A program made the position numbers and the translations under genes. From assembly GCF_003148685.1 (NCBI RefSeq), contig NZ_QGGR01000004.1:310001-374000 (forward strand): a DNA stretch of 64,000 nt, written 5' to 3'. Origin of the DNA: Actinoplanes xinjiangensis. GTDB lineage: Bacteria; Actinomycetota; Actinomycetes; Mycobacteriales; Micromonosporaceae. Shown piece after piece: positions 1 to 8,243 of the stretch (position 1 is its first letter; each line of letters begins with the position of its first letter). The notes under the pieces were generated by a model that was not told the DNA's origin, did no database searches, and saw only the letters and a program-made list of their open reading frames with translations.

Positions 1-419
1 CGGGCCTCGGTGGAGACGTTGACCAGGTGCCGCAGCGCGGTGACGTTCTGCTGGGCGGCGTCCATCCACATGTCCAGGTAGGCCAGCGTCTCGCCGGGAC
101 CCATCTTCAGGAACGCGTCCCGGGCGGCCGGCGACTGCCACGACTCGTCGCGCAGCACGTTGCTCTGCCCGATCAGGAAACCGCGGACGTCGGCCAGGAA
201 CGCCCACGCGTTCTGCCACTGGTCGGCGAGCGCCGCCATCTCCTCCGGGTGCATGTTCCGGATCCGTACCGAGATCTGCTCGACGGTGTCCGGGTTGCCC
301 GGTCCGGGCGGCGCCGTGTACGGCAGCGTCGACGGCGGATAGCTGCCGTAGTGGGTCTGCCCGCTGTACGGGCTGTACCCGTAGTTCGGGTTGGCGGTGA
401 AACCGTAGTGGTCAGCCAT
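1..419 (-). CDS. ESX-associated WXG/PPE-like protein, C-terminus cut by window edge
   Basis: Only the first 139 residues are inside the window. Residues 1-45 are rich in Pro, Gly and Tyr (for example NPNYGYSPYSGQTHYG). After that the chain looks helical, with a W-x-S turn (SWQSPAARDAF, Trp about residue 94) between two helices, as in the helical hairpin of WXG100 and PPE-type secreted proteins. It starts 4 nt after the stop of the upstream ESX-associated gene, so the two are probably co-transcribed. The position beside esx-like genes and a mycosin suggests a secreted substrate or partner of the ESX system. No family could be named with certainty. Start is the ATG at 419. Confidence 0.7.
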   Translation of the reverse strand, partial: MADHYGFTANPNYGYSPYSGQTHYGSYPPSTLPYTAPPGPGNPDTVEQISVRIRNMHPEEMAALADQWQNAWAFLADVRGFLIGQSNVLRDESWQSPAARDAFLKMGPGETLAYLDMWMDAAQQNVTALRHLVNVSTEA

Positions 420-423
420 CGTC

Positions 424-1404
424 TCAGCCGATCGCCTGGTGCCGGCCACCACTGGTGGCGATGCCGGTCACGATCCGGTTCTTCTCCACGAGGTCGCCCT
501 CCTCATCACGTTCCGAGACGACCTGGACCTGCTCGCGGGTCGCCGGGTCGGTGCTCTCCACCGTCCGGTGCACGGTCTCGCCCGCCCCGTCGCGGACCTC
601 GGTGCTGTGGCCGACCACCCGGTCACCGTCGAACTCGGTGCGTGTCTCGGTCGTACCGGTCGGTCTGCCGTCGGCCCCGAAGCTCTCCTGAACGGTGATC
701 TCCGCACCGCCGGTGACCCGGGTCGACGTGCGGGTGGTCACCGACGACACCGTCTCGCCGTCGCGGCCGAAGATCGTGGTCGTGACCGTCGTCGCCCCGC
801 CCGGCGGCGTGAACGTCAGCACCTCGCGGCGCTCCCCGCTCGGGCCGGTCGCCGTCTGCATCGACTGGTAGGCCGAGAGCGGGACGTTCGCGGTCACCGT
901 CCAGTCGCGGCTGTCCGCGGCCGGGGGCAGTGCGGCCAGCGCCGACTGCTGCTCCCGGAACGTGGTGCCGACCCCGGCGGGAAGCCCGGCCGGGCGCGGG
1001 ACCGTCACGTCGCCGTACGCGAAGAGAACGTCGTTGAGCGAGGCCGCACCGACCGCGTCGCCGGATCCGTAGCTGTCCGCGACCGTGCGCGCGGCACTGC
1101 CGATGTTGCCGACCGACTCGGCCAGCTTCTGCAGGTAGACGGTCAGCTCGCCGGCGTTCGCCACCAGCCGGGCCCGGACCGCGTCCGCCTCGCCCAGCAC
1201 CTCACCGGTGAACGCCTGCCCCGGAATCTCACCGAGCGGCCGCAGATACGCCGCGCGGGCCGCGACGTCGGCCTGCTGACCCGCCAGAGAGGCCGCGTAC
1301 GCCCGGAGCCCGTCCAGGTCCACGTCGACCGCCGGCCCGCCGCCCAGCCACGGCGCGCCCATGTTCTTCGCGGTCTGCTCCGCGTAGGGATTGTCTGCGG
1401 CCAT
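424..1404 (-). CDS. ESX-associated protein: helical N-terminus, beta repeat C-terminus
   Basis: This 326-residue protein is not recognised as a named family. Residues 1-150 are predicted helical and Ala-rich, like a type VII secretion substrate domain (LGGGPAVDVDLDGLRAYAAS start). From about residue 195 it turns Thr/Val/Glu-rich with alternating charged strands (VTTTIFGRDGETVSSVTTRT), resembling short RHS/YD-type beta repeats. No signal peptide or membrane helix is seen, consistent with an ESX rather than Sec substrate. The ATG at 1404 is chosen because a GGGGGAGG ribosome site precedes it; an in-frame start nine codons upstream (1431) lacks one. It is divergent from the two WXG100 genes and probably co-expressed with the gene ending at the window edge. 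Confidence 0.7.
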   Translation of the reverse strand: MAADNPYAEQTAKNMGAPWLGGGPAVDVDLDGLRAYAASLAGQQADVAARAAYLRPLGEIPGQAFTGEVLGEADAVRARLVANAGELTVYLQKLAESVGNIGSAARTVADSYGSGDAVGAASLNDVLFAYGDVTVPRPAGLPAGVGTTFREQQSALAALPPAADSRDWTVTANVPLSAYQSMQTATGPSGERREVLTFTPPGGATTVTTTIFGRDGETVSSVTTRTSTRVTGGAEITVQESFGADGRPTGTTETRTEFDGDRVVGHSTEVRDGAGETVHRTVESTDPATREQVQVVSERDEEGDLVEKNRIVTGIATSGGRHQAIG

Positions 1405-1423
1405 CACGCCCTCCCCCGTCGAT

Positions 1424-1461
1424 AACGTCACCGCAATTGATCAATTGATTCTGGTGACGTT
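1424..1461. promoter_or_regulatory. Nested inverted repeat in ESX divergent promoter region
   Basis: AACGTCACC (1424-1432) and GGTGACGTT (1453-1461) are perfect inverted copies. Between them lies the AT-rich perfect palindrome CAATTGATCAATTG (1434-1447). AT-rich palindromes are rare in this GC-rich sequence. The element lies 20-57 nt upstream of the ATG at 1404 and about 145 nt upstream of the first WXG100 gene. It could be an operator for the divergent ESX genes or a 5'UTR hairpin; the sequence alone cannot decide. Confidence 0.5.
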
Positions 1462-1606
1462 GGAGAGTACGCGCGCATCCCGGATCAGGTTCGACGAGAT
1501 TCATTTGAAAAAGCTTCGAACCGACTCCGGACCGATGGCGTACGGAGAGGCATAACCCACTGGCGGACCGGACCGGAACGCCGGACACGAGAATCGGGGA
1601 GAGATC

Positions 1607-1966
1607 GTGGCAGGAACGCCGGGCATGGGTCAGGTCCATGCCACTCAGGAACAGCTCAACTCCATGGCGACCCGGTGCTCCGACACCGGTCAGAACATCT
1701 CGCGGGGCATGACCCAGTTGCTCGGCCAGATCCAGGGCCTCAGCGGCGGCGCCTTCGCCGGTACCGCGAACAACGCCCTCCAGGACGTCTCGGCGCAGCT
1801 CAACGACGGTCTCGCCAAGATCATGCAGGCGCTGGACGAGCTCGGCGGCAAGATGTCGTCCGCCTCGCAGACGTACGGCGTCAACGACGACGAGGCCGCG
1901 CAGGCCATCCGTGGCGCCGCTACCGGTGGTGGCGACAGCGCCGTTCTCAGTGCCCTTCGCGGCTGA
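1607..1966 (+). CDS. WXG100-family ESX secretion protein (first of pair)
   Basis: 119 residues, the usual size for WXG100/EsxA-B-like proteins, which form helical-hairpin dimers exported by ESX systems. Two amphipathic helices (about residues 12-45 and 58-92) flank a turn reading LSGGAFAG. The conserved Trp-x-Gly is therefore replaced by a Gly/Ala/Phe turn, as often seen in one partner of an EsxAB pair. GTG start with GGGGAGAG 6-7 nt upstream. The second WXG100 gene follows 20 nt later, so they are very likely an operon and a heterodimer. No signal peptide. Confidence 0.85.
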   Translation: MAGTPGMGQVHATQEQLNSMATRCSDTGQNISRGMTQLLGQIQGLSGGAFAGTANNALQDVSAQLNDGLAKIMQALDELGGKMSSASQTYGVNDDEAAQAIRGAATGGGDSAVLSALRG

Positions 1967-1986
1967 CCCGAATCGGAGACAGAATC

Positions 1987-2271
1987 ATGAACATCACCTA
2001 CAACTTCGGACAGATCGCCGACACCTCGGCCTCCATCAACAGCTTCCAGGGCCAGATGGACCAGCAGCTCAACGACCTGTACACCGCCTTCACCCAGCTC
2101 TTCGCCCAGGACTGGACCGGCGCGGCCGGCACCGCCTGCGACGAGGCCCGGCAGAAGTGGAACCAGGGCGCCACCGAGATCAAGCAGGCACTGGCCAGCG
2201 TCGGCGTCAAACTCGGCGCCTCAGCCGAGCGGATGCAGCAGGTCGACGCACAGATCGCCGCCAACATGTGA
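1987..2271 (+). CDS. WXG100-family ESX secretion protein (second of pair)
   Basis: 94 residues with a canonical W-x-G turn (DWTGAAG, Trp about residue 38) between two helices, and a C-terminal helix ending QQVDAQIAANM. This is the typical EsxA/EsxB substrate fold. It is predicted to pair with the 119-residue protein encoded just upstream and to be recognised by the EccC ATPase encoded at 8.2-12.2 kb. ATG start with GGAGACAGA upstream. The downstream mycosin-like gene starts 154 nt later on the same strand. Confidence 0.9.
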   Translation: MNITYNFGQIADTSASINSFQGQMDQQLNDLYTAFTQLFAQDWTGAAGTACDEARQKWNQGATEIKQALASVGVKLGASAERMQQVDAQIAANM

Positions 2272-2425
2272 CCATTCCACTGCGCTTCCCCGATCGGCCG
2301 CCGGAAATCCACCGGCGGCCGATCATCGGCATTTTCGCGCGAATTTCAGAAGGTGCACGAGGCTGTTCGTAAACAAGATCTTCCGGGTGGGTGAATGCCC
2401 GTACCGATGGCGGAGGATTCATGCC

Positions 2426-4024
2426 ATGAGAACCGCGACGCTTCTTTCGGCCCGGCCGCTGCTCTCGATCATCCTCACCTTTTCCGCCGCCACCCTGACC
2501 CCCGTCGCGGCCCGGCCGGCCGCCGCCCCCTTCCCGCCGGCCGCCGCCCTCTCCCCGCCGGCGACCCCGGTCATGGCTTCACCGGCCCGCGCGGCGGCGG
2601 GCCTCGCAGCGCCGCCTCCGGAGCCGCCGCGTCTGGTGGTGTCCGGTCCCGTTGCACCGGTTCGGGCCGCATCGGCTCACGCGGTGCCCGGTGTCGTGGC
2701 GTCCGGTCTTGTGGCGTCGGGTCTTGTGGCGTCCGGTCTTGTGGCGTCCGGTCTCACGGTTCCCGGTCTCGTGGGGGCCGGTCGTGACGCGTCGGGTCTC
2801 GTGGCATCCCGTCTCGACGCGTCGGGTCTCGGGGCGTCGGGCCTTGTCGTGTCCCGTCTCGTTGCGCCGGGGCAGAACTGTGCGCAGCCGGGGCAGGATC
2901 GGGTCAACGGGTCGTGGGCTCGCGTCATGTTGCAGGCCGACGCGATCCGGGCGCTGGCGGACCGTGGGCCTACCCGGGTCGCGGTGCTCTCCACCGGTGT
3001 CGACAGTGGGCAGCCGCAGCTCGGCGACCGGGTGCTGACCGGAGCCGACACCGTCGACAACGCGGGCGGTGCCGATCAGGACTGCACCGGAACCGGCACC
3101 CAGGTGGCCGGCACCGTCAGCGGCCGGCCGGACGGCGGGGAGGGCGACGCCGCCGGCCTCGCACCGGGCGCCACGATCCTGCCGATACGGGTGATGCCCG
3201 ACGACCCGGCCGGCTCCGAACCCACCGCCGGCACCCTCGCCCGCGGCATCCTCACCGCCGTCGAGAACGATGCCGACGTGGTGGTCGTGGCCGCGCCGGT
3301 CTACCAGGACGACCCCACCCTCGCATCGGCCGTCGAAACAGCCCTCGCTCAGGACGTCGTCATCGTGGCCGCCGCCGGTGACCTGGGCTCCCGGGACGAC
3401 GGCAACCCCGACCCGTACCCCGCTTCCTATCCCGGCGTAATCGGCGTCGGCGCCATCGACCAGACCGGCCAGATCTGGTCGAAATCCCAGTTCGGGGAGT
3501 ACGTAGACCTGGTCGCCCCCGGCGTCGCAGTGCCCACTCTCCAAACCGGGCGCGGCGTGGTCGAGGCCGACGGCACCGCGATCGCCGCCGGTTTCGTCGG
3601 AGCCGCCGCCGCCCTGCTCCGGGCCGGTGACCGCGACCTGCCACCCGCCGAGGTGACCCGCCGCCTGATCGCGACCGCGAGTCCCGCTCCCGCCGGGCCC
3701 GCCTTCGGCGCCGGAGTGGTCAACCCCTACGCGGCCCTGACCGCCCGGGTGGTCGACACCGACGCCCGCCGCCTCCCCGCCCTCGAACCGGCCCCCGTCC
3801 CCGACAACACCCCTGAACTGCGCCGCCGTGCCATCGCCGTCAACACCGCCGTCGTAGCCGCCGTCCTGGTCACCGCGCTGCTCCTGACCGCCGCCGCGTT
3901 CCGCCGAAGCCGCCGCCGAACCTGGCGTCCCGGTCTGCCCCCCGACCTGCCGACCCCAGCCGAGCCCCTCGAACCCGGCCCTCCCGTCATGCTCCTAGAC
4001 ACCCCACCCCGACCCCGGAAGTAA
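2426..4024 (+). CDS. Mycosin-like (MycP) subtilase pseudoprotease, membrane anchored
   Basis: 532 residues with mycosin layout: N-terminal signal/hydrophobic segment, S8 subtilisin-like domain (about 175-450), a C-terminal membrane helix (about 470-495) and an Arg-rich tail. Every catalytic position is replaced. The Asp motif reads VAVLSTGVD (Ser189), the His motif TGTQVAG (Thr223 for His), the Ser motif GTAIAAGFV (Ala385 for Ser, Gly for Pro), and the oxyanion Asn motif AAAGDLG (Asp319). The fold motifs survive and the frame is open, so it looks like a maintained non-catalytic protein, not decay. In mycobacteria, mycosin presence stabilises the ESX membrane complex even without protease activity, which fits. 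Residues about 91-149 are a 15-bp DNA repeat giving VASGL-type pentapeptides. The ATG at 2426 has CGGAGG 9 nt upstream. Confidence 0.85.
   Translation: MRTATLLSARPLLSIILTFSAATLTPVAARPAAAPFPPAAALSPPATPVMASPARAAAGLAAPPPEPPRLVVSGPVAPVRAASAHAVPGVVASGLVASGLVASGLVASGLTVPGLVGAGRDASGLVASRLDASGLGASGLVVSRLVAPGQNCAQPGQDRVNGSWARVMLQADAIRALADRGPTRVAVLSTGVDSGQPQLGDRVLTGADTVDNAGGADQDCTGTGTQVAGTVSGRPDGGEGDAAGLAPGATILPIRVMPDDPAGSEPTAGTLARGILTAVENDADVVVVAAPVYQDDPTLASAVETALAQDVVIVAAAGDLGSRDDGNPDPYPASYPGVIGVGAIDQTGQIWSKSQFGEYVDLVAPGVAVPTLQTGRGVVEADGTAIAAGFVGAAAALLRAGDRDLPPAEVTRRLIATASPAPAGPAFGAGVVNPYAALTARVVDTDARRLPALEPAPVPDNTPELRRRAIAVNTAVVAAVLVTALLLTAAAFRRSRRRTWRPGLPPDLPTPAEPLEPGPPVMLLDTPPRPRK
2696..2870 (+). 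repeat. 15-bp tandem repeat inside the mycosin-like gene
   Basis: About a dozen degenerate 15-bp units of the type GTGGCGTCCGGTCTT run in frame and encode VASGL pentapeptides with variants (DASGL, VASRL, VAPGQ). They sit between the signal region and the subtilase domain, where mycosins have an N-terminal extension. Copy number could vary between strains. Confidence 0.85.
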
Positions 4025-4331
4025 ACCCACGTCCCGCCGTCAGCCCCCTCCGAGCGGTGACCCGCCAGCCACTGATCCACCCACCGTCCCGCCTGCCGTG
4101 CCTCCGCCGCCCCATCGCCCGGGGCGCCGCTGCCTCTCATGCGGTTCCGTTGCCCGGGCGCCGCTGGCTTCCGTGCGATCCTGCTGTTCGGGTGCTGTTG
4201 TCCTTCGTGCGGTTCTGCTGCGTGGGTGCAGTGCCCGCTCCGATGGTGCTGCTGCTCGGTGAGCGAGGTGCAGCACCATCCGCCGGAGACGTCAGCTCGC
4301 GTCCGCGCGACGGGTCAAGATCTTGTCTGGT

Positions 4332-4378
4332 TGGTCGTGGCCGCTGTCTCAAGGACGCTGAGACAGCGGCCACGACCA
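4332..4378. repeat. Palindromic repeat, CCGCTGTCTC/GAGACAGCGG family, single copy
   Basis: Perfect 20-bp inverted arms (TGGTCGTGGCCGCTGTCTCA at 4332-4351 and its complement at 4359-4378) with a 7-nt loop. The core CCGCTGTCTC...GAGACAGCGG and outer GGT/ACC flanks match the tandem copies at 38.2-38.5 kb and 54.8-55.1 kb, so this is a dispersed element rather than an ordinary terminator. Confidence 0.85.
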
Positions 4379-4559
4379 GCCGAGATCTACCGGCCGGAGA
4401 CCCCGTCGTCGACATGGCGCCATTTGCCGCTATCTGGCCTCTGCTTTCGGCGGATGATCTTGCGAATGGTGCCTGCACGAAGCATCCGCCCGCATGCGTT
4501 GACGGTTCTGCCTTGTGCCGATCGGACTCGTGGTCGTGGTCGTGGTCGTGGAGACCACA

Positions 4560-4582
4560 GCACACGATCGCCGATCGTGTGC
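4560..4582. repeat. Perfect palindrome GCACACGATCG-C-CGATCGTGTGC
   Basis: 11-bp arms with one central base. The related 12-mer GCGCACACGATC occurs at 4661-4672, inverted at 21312-21323 and, with one mismatch, at 21363-21374, that is only in the two long non-coding stretches of the window as far as I could read. Function unknown; possibly remnants of one element. Confidence 0.6.
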
Positions 4583-4923
4583 CTACATCGTCGCTATCAC
4601 GGTGATGAGAGTCCACGGTCTGACCTGTGTGGACGCGGGTCGTCGGTATGGCGATGGTCGGCGCACACGATCAGGCTGTGTGTGCTTCCGTCGCTGACTA
4701 CAGCTTCACGCTCGGGGAAGGCGGGTGATCTGCCCGACCGTTCGGCCTGGTTCTCACCGCGGCTCAAGGGTGTGAGGGCGCGCCTTGTGGGTGGCCGTTC
4801 GTGGGCTGGCTGCCAGGGGGCAACTCTGGGGGGACGGGCATCCCCACCAAGGAGAACGATCTCCACTGCGCCCGATCACGGCCATCGCGCCCGGCTATTT
4901 CGCAAGGCCGGACGACCTCGCCC

Positions 4924-5150
4924 ATGCCGGACGATACCTACAGTGCTGAATGATCCTTGTCGAACCGGACGGTCGCAGGCTTGCCGAACGGTCTCGACCA
5001 GGCCAGACGACCTCCGCAATGCCGACGGACTCGGTCACGTCGGACTATCTCTACAATGCCGGACGATCCTTATCTAACCGGACGCTCTCTAATCTGCCGA
5101 ACGGTCTCGGCCAGGCCAGACAACCTCCGCAATGCCGACAGTCTTTGCCA
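4924..5150. repeat. Imperfect direct repeat, offset about 113 bp
   Basis: TGCCGAACGGTCTCGACCAG at 4982 recurs with one change at 5095, and both copies run on through CCAGRCRACCTCCGCAATGCCGAC. Each copy is preceded by ATGCCGGACGAT and an ACCGGACG motif. Neither strand yields a plausible protein. Confidence 0.7.
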
Positions 5151-5389
5151 TGCCGGATGGTCTCGGCCGTTCAAACGGTCGGCCATGCGGAGGATCTCGG
5201 CCATGTGGAGGGTCTCTACCTGGCTTGGCTGGGGTGCGGGATTTGGGTTGGGTTCGGGTGGGGTGGTGGGGGCGGGATCGCAGCCCGGCGGGGGGGGTGT
5301 GGGGCGGGAGGGGGCGCCTGCCCGGCGCGGGAGCAGGTGGGGCGGGGTGGTGTGGTCGGGGAGGGGTGGTTCGTACCGGATGAGGGGTT

Positions 5390-6751
5390 TCAGTTGGGGT
5401 TGGCGGCGGGGAGGCCGGCGGCGGCCGGGTCCAGGGTGACGCCCGGCGGGATGGCGTTGATCAGGGCGGTGGGGATCTCGGCGGCCAGTGCGGGGGTGTA
5501 GCCGAGGCGGGCGAGAGCGTCGGGGTTCGGGATGGGGTGGCGCAGGCCCACGTCGGTGACCAGGGCGAAGCTGCCGGAACCGGGTACGCGGACGAGGGCG
5601 AACCGGCCGCCGCCGACCTGGATGCGGTCGGCGAGGAGGCGGCCGGAGCCGGCGGTGCCGCTGGTGGGGATGGCGGCGTCGTAGGCCGAGGCCGGGCCGC
5701 CGACGGTGAGGTCGGGTGGCTTGGCGGCGTCGCGGGTGACGGCGCAGGCGGATTCGTCGGCGGCCACGGCGGCCAGGCGGGGGACCTGGTCGGGGCCGCG
5801 GACGTTCGCGTCGCCGGTGTTCGGGGCGCGGCTCTCGGGGATGTCGGTGAGCTGGTCGACGGCGATCTTGCGGGGTTCGCCGAAGTCCGCCGAGGCGCTG
5901 AGGACGACCTGCTGCACCGAGGTGATCGGGGCGCGGCCGTCGTCGAGGATCAGGTTGAACTGGCGGCCGCTGCCGGTGTCGGTGACCAGGATGTCGCCGA
6001 TGTCGAAGCCGGGGGCCGCCTCGGACGCGTCGCCGAGGTCGTCGACGGTGATCGGGGCGATGTCGGTGCCGGACGGGAGGGCGTTGAGCCAGGCGGTGCC
6101 GATGCGGGTGGGTGCCTGGTTGCCGAAGAGGGCGACGACCGTGGTGCGTTCCGGGATGCGGTGTTTGCGGCCCTGCCAGATCAGGTGGGTGGCGGTGTCG
6201 TCGGTGACCAGCAGCGCCCGGTCGCCGAGCGGGGTGCCGGCCGGGCCGGTGGCCCCGACCAGCAGGATCGACGTGGGGCGGTCGCCGGGGATCGCGCAGA
6301 TCGCCCACGGGAGTCCGGCCTGGCGGGCCGGTTCGGGCAGCGAGGCGGGAGCGCCGGCGATGCCGATGGTGACGCCGCGGGGGGTGCCGGCCAGGGATTT
6401 CGCGGCGATCCGGAAGACCGGTGGGTTGGGGCGGCCGGACGCCAGTTTCGCCGAGGTGAAGTTGAGTGCCGGGTTGAGGCGGCCGCGCAGGTAGACGAAG
6501 CTGGCGCCGGTCTCCCGCTCGACGACGACCGAGCCGTCCTGCTGCCACTGGCCGGCGCCGGTACGGGTGAGCAGGCCGTAGATGCCGAACCCGGCGGCCA
6601 CCAGGACCGCCACCATCAGGCCGCCGAACAGGGCGCCGATGCCGCGGCGCAGCGGGGACTGGGCCGGGTCGGTCTCCCGCATCACGAACGCCGAGATCAC
6701 CCGCTGGTTCATGAACTGGTACGACTGCAACTGATCGCGGCGGGAGATCAT
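5390..6751 (-). CDS. eccB: EccB, type VII secretion membrane core protein
   Basis: 453 residues, the usual EccB length. The N-terminal cytosolic segment (SRRDQLQSYQFMNQRVISAF) is the family signature and is followed by one membrane helix (about 40-62). The large extracellular domain (from about 75) is built of the EccB repeats and contains Cys pairs (AICAIPG, ESACAV). EccB is part of the hexameric EccBCDE channel, sitting on the outer face of the cytoplasmic membrane and contacting mycosin. The ATG at 6751 lies 7 nt after the eccD stop, so eccD-eccB form a minus-strand operon divergent from eccC. A G-rich repeat tract follows the stop codon. Confidence 0.95.
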   Translation of the reverse strand: MISRRDQLQSYQFMNQRVISAFVMRETDPAQSPLRRGIGALFGGLMVAVLVAAGFGIYGLLTRTGAGQWQQDGSVVVERETGASFVYLRGRLNPALNFTSAKLASGRPNPPVFRIAAKSLAGTPRGVTIGIAGAPASLPEPARQAGLPWAICAIPGDRPTSILLVGATGPAGTPLGDRALLVTDDTATHLIWQGRKHRIPERTTVVALFGNQAPTRIGTAWLNALPSGTDIAPITVDDLGDASEAAPGFDIGDILVTDTGSGRQFNLILDDGRAPITSVQQVVLSASADFGEPRKIAVDQLTDIPESRAPNTGDANVRGPDQVPRLAAVAADESACAVTRDAAKPPDLTVGGPASAYDAAIPTSGTAGSGRLLADRIQVGGGRFALVRVPGSGSFALVTDVGLRHPIPNPDALARLGYTPALAAEIPTALINAIPPGVTLDPAAAGLPAANPN

Positions 6752-6758
6752 CCCCGGT

Positions 6759-8168
6759 TCACCCGCCGATCGAGGCGAACAGGCCCCGGATGCCGTCGAA
6801 GACGCCGGCCACCGCGCAGGCCAGCGGAATCAGCGCCATGATCGCGATGATGTCGAGGATGTCGCCGGCACGCCCCAGGTAGGGCGACGGCGCCTTGCGG
6901 CTGTAGATCAGCGCGGACGGCAGGGCCACCGCGGTGACCACGGCGGCCAGCACGACCAGGACCACCCCGGAGACGGCGCCGGTGACGACCGGCCCGACGC
7001 CCAGACCGGCCAGGCCGAGCAGGCCTGCGGTCAGCAGCGGCACCCGCTGCTGCGGGGTCGGCAGCAGACGGGCCCGCAGCAGGAGGGCGACGATCGCCGC
7101 GATCATCAGGAGTACGGCCGCCGTGCCCGGCCCGGACAGGGCCAGCCAGGTCATCGCCGCGATGCTGCACACCGCCGCGGACAGGATGAACCCGGTCAGC
7201 ACCTCGGACGCGCGCACCACGGCCGCGAACACGTCCGCCCGGCGCGGCATCTGCTGGTCCTGGAGGATCTCCTCGGCCCGGTTCGGCAGGTCCGGGAAGG
7301 GCAGCCGGCCGATCCCGCCGGCCAGCACCGGATAGGCCGGAAGCAGGCCGATCACCGTGGTCAGGGCCACCGCGGCGGCGCCGTCGGCGGACACCCCGGC
7401 CAATGCCAGGGTCGCCGCGAGCAGGCCGGTCAGGGCGGCCGCCATCCCCGCCACGAAGAACCGGGTCGGCCCGGCCACCCCGGCATGCCCGAGCACACTG
7501 ATCACCAGCAGCGCGGACGAGCCGAGGACCAGCCCGGCGGCACCGACGTCGAGGAAACCGCCGCCGGGTTCGGTGAGCAGCCAGGCGCCGCCGAAGAACG
7601 CGTACGGCAGACCGCTCGCCGCGACCACCCCGCCCGCGCTCGCGTCCTTGAACGCCCGCGACAGCAGGATGCCGAGCACCGCGCACGCCAGGGAGACGAC
7701 GAGCGCGATCACGCCGGGCAGCACCCAGCCGGGGCCGGTGGCGGCCAGCCCGGCCAGACCGAGCAGCAGGGCTCCGGCGGTGACGGCGAGGCCGCAGTGC
7801 CGGGTGGCGGCCGGGCTCCACGTGCGGCCGGCCCGCCGGGAACCGCTGGCGATCACCTCGACGACGTCGTCGTACGCCAGCTCGGGCCAGTCCTCCCGGG
7901 CCGGGTCCAGGTGCAGCAACTCGCCGTCGCGCACACCCTGCGAGGCCAGATTGCGGCCGGGTTCCAGGGTGGTGCCGGTGGCCCGGCGCAGCACCCAGCC
8001 GCCGTAACGCTCGGACGGTTCGCCCAGGGCGCCCTCGGCGTGCCGCAGCAGATGCGGCAGCAACTCGGCGACGAGCATGTTGTCGGGCAGGGCGAGATCG
8101 AGGCGGCGGGTCGGCGCCGCGATGGTCACCCGGGCCAGGGAGGGCCCGCTTGCTGCGGGTGCGCTCAC
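6759..8168 (-). CDS. eccD: EccD, type VII secretion integral membrane protein
   Basis: 469 residues: an N-terminal ubiquitin-like domain (about 12-90, including LARVTIAAPTRRLDLALPDN and DGELLHLDPA), then about eleven hydrophobic helices to the C-terminus. This is the EccD design; EccD dimers form most of the ESX membrane pore wall. I place the start at GTG 8168 (protein begins with Ser-Ala-Pro-Ala), which leaves a short N-terminus before the first strand. The frame continues open further upstream only as antisense of eccC. Divergent from eccC with 75 bp between the starts, and followed by eccB. Confidence 0.92.
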   Translation of the reverse strand: MSAPAASGPSLARVTIAAPTRRLDLALPDNMLVAELLPHLLRHAEGALGEPSERYGGWVLRRATGTTLEPGRNLASQGVRDGELLHLDPAREDWPELAYDDVVEVIASGSRRAGRTWSPAATRHCGLAVTAGALLLGLAGLAATGPGWVLPGVIALVVSLACAVLGILLSRAFKDASAGGVVAASGLPYAFFGGAWLLTEPGGGFLDVGAAGLVLGSSALLVISVLGHAGVAGPTRFFVAGMAAALTGLLAATLALAGVSADGAAAVALTTVIGLLPAYPVLAGGIGRLPFPDLPNRAEEILQDQQMPRRADVFAAVVRASEVLTGFILSAAVCSIAAMTWLALSGPGTAAVLLMIAAIVALLLRARLLPTPQQRVPLLTAGLLGLAGLGVGPVVTGAVSGVVLVVLAAVVTAVALPSALIYSRKAPSPYLGRAGDILDIIAIMALIPLACAVAGVFDGIRGLFASIGG

Positions 8169-8243
8169 AGTGGACAACGTAGCAGGATCGCCCACCGATG
8201 ACGGATAGGATGATGTCGCTACGTCACACGCGGGGAGCCCAGA
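8169..8243. promoter_or_regulatory. Divergent eccD/eccC promoter region with inverted repeat
   Basis: The 75-bp gap must carry promoters for eccD (minus) and eccC (plus). ACGTAGC (8177-8183) and GCTACGT (8218-8224) are inverted copies near each gene start, and TAGGAT (8206-8211) could be a -10 box for eccC. GGGGAG (8232-8237) is the eccC ribosome site. Promoter placement is inference. Confidence 0.4.

Larger units (their letters stand above)
4025..5389. other. Non-coding 1.4-kb stretch rich in repeats and hairpins
   Basis: No convincing gene is present: possible reading frames on both strands give Arg/Pro/Cys-rich, unfolded-looking translations with no ribosome site. It holds a hairpin at 4242-4280 (11-bp arms, GATGGTGCTGC), a 20-bp-arm palindrome at 4332-4378, GTGGTC hexamers near 4527-4551, a palindrome at 4560-4582, direct repeats at 4924-5150 and a very G-rich tract at 5220-5400. 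It separates the mycosin gene (plus) from eccB (minus); both genes end here. Confidence 0.75.

Noticed and set aside
4139-5077. 312-codon plus-strand frame in the mycosin-eccB gap
   Set aside because: Cys/Arg/Pro-rich with repeats, no ribosome site and no recognisable domain; better read as non-coding repeat DNA.
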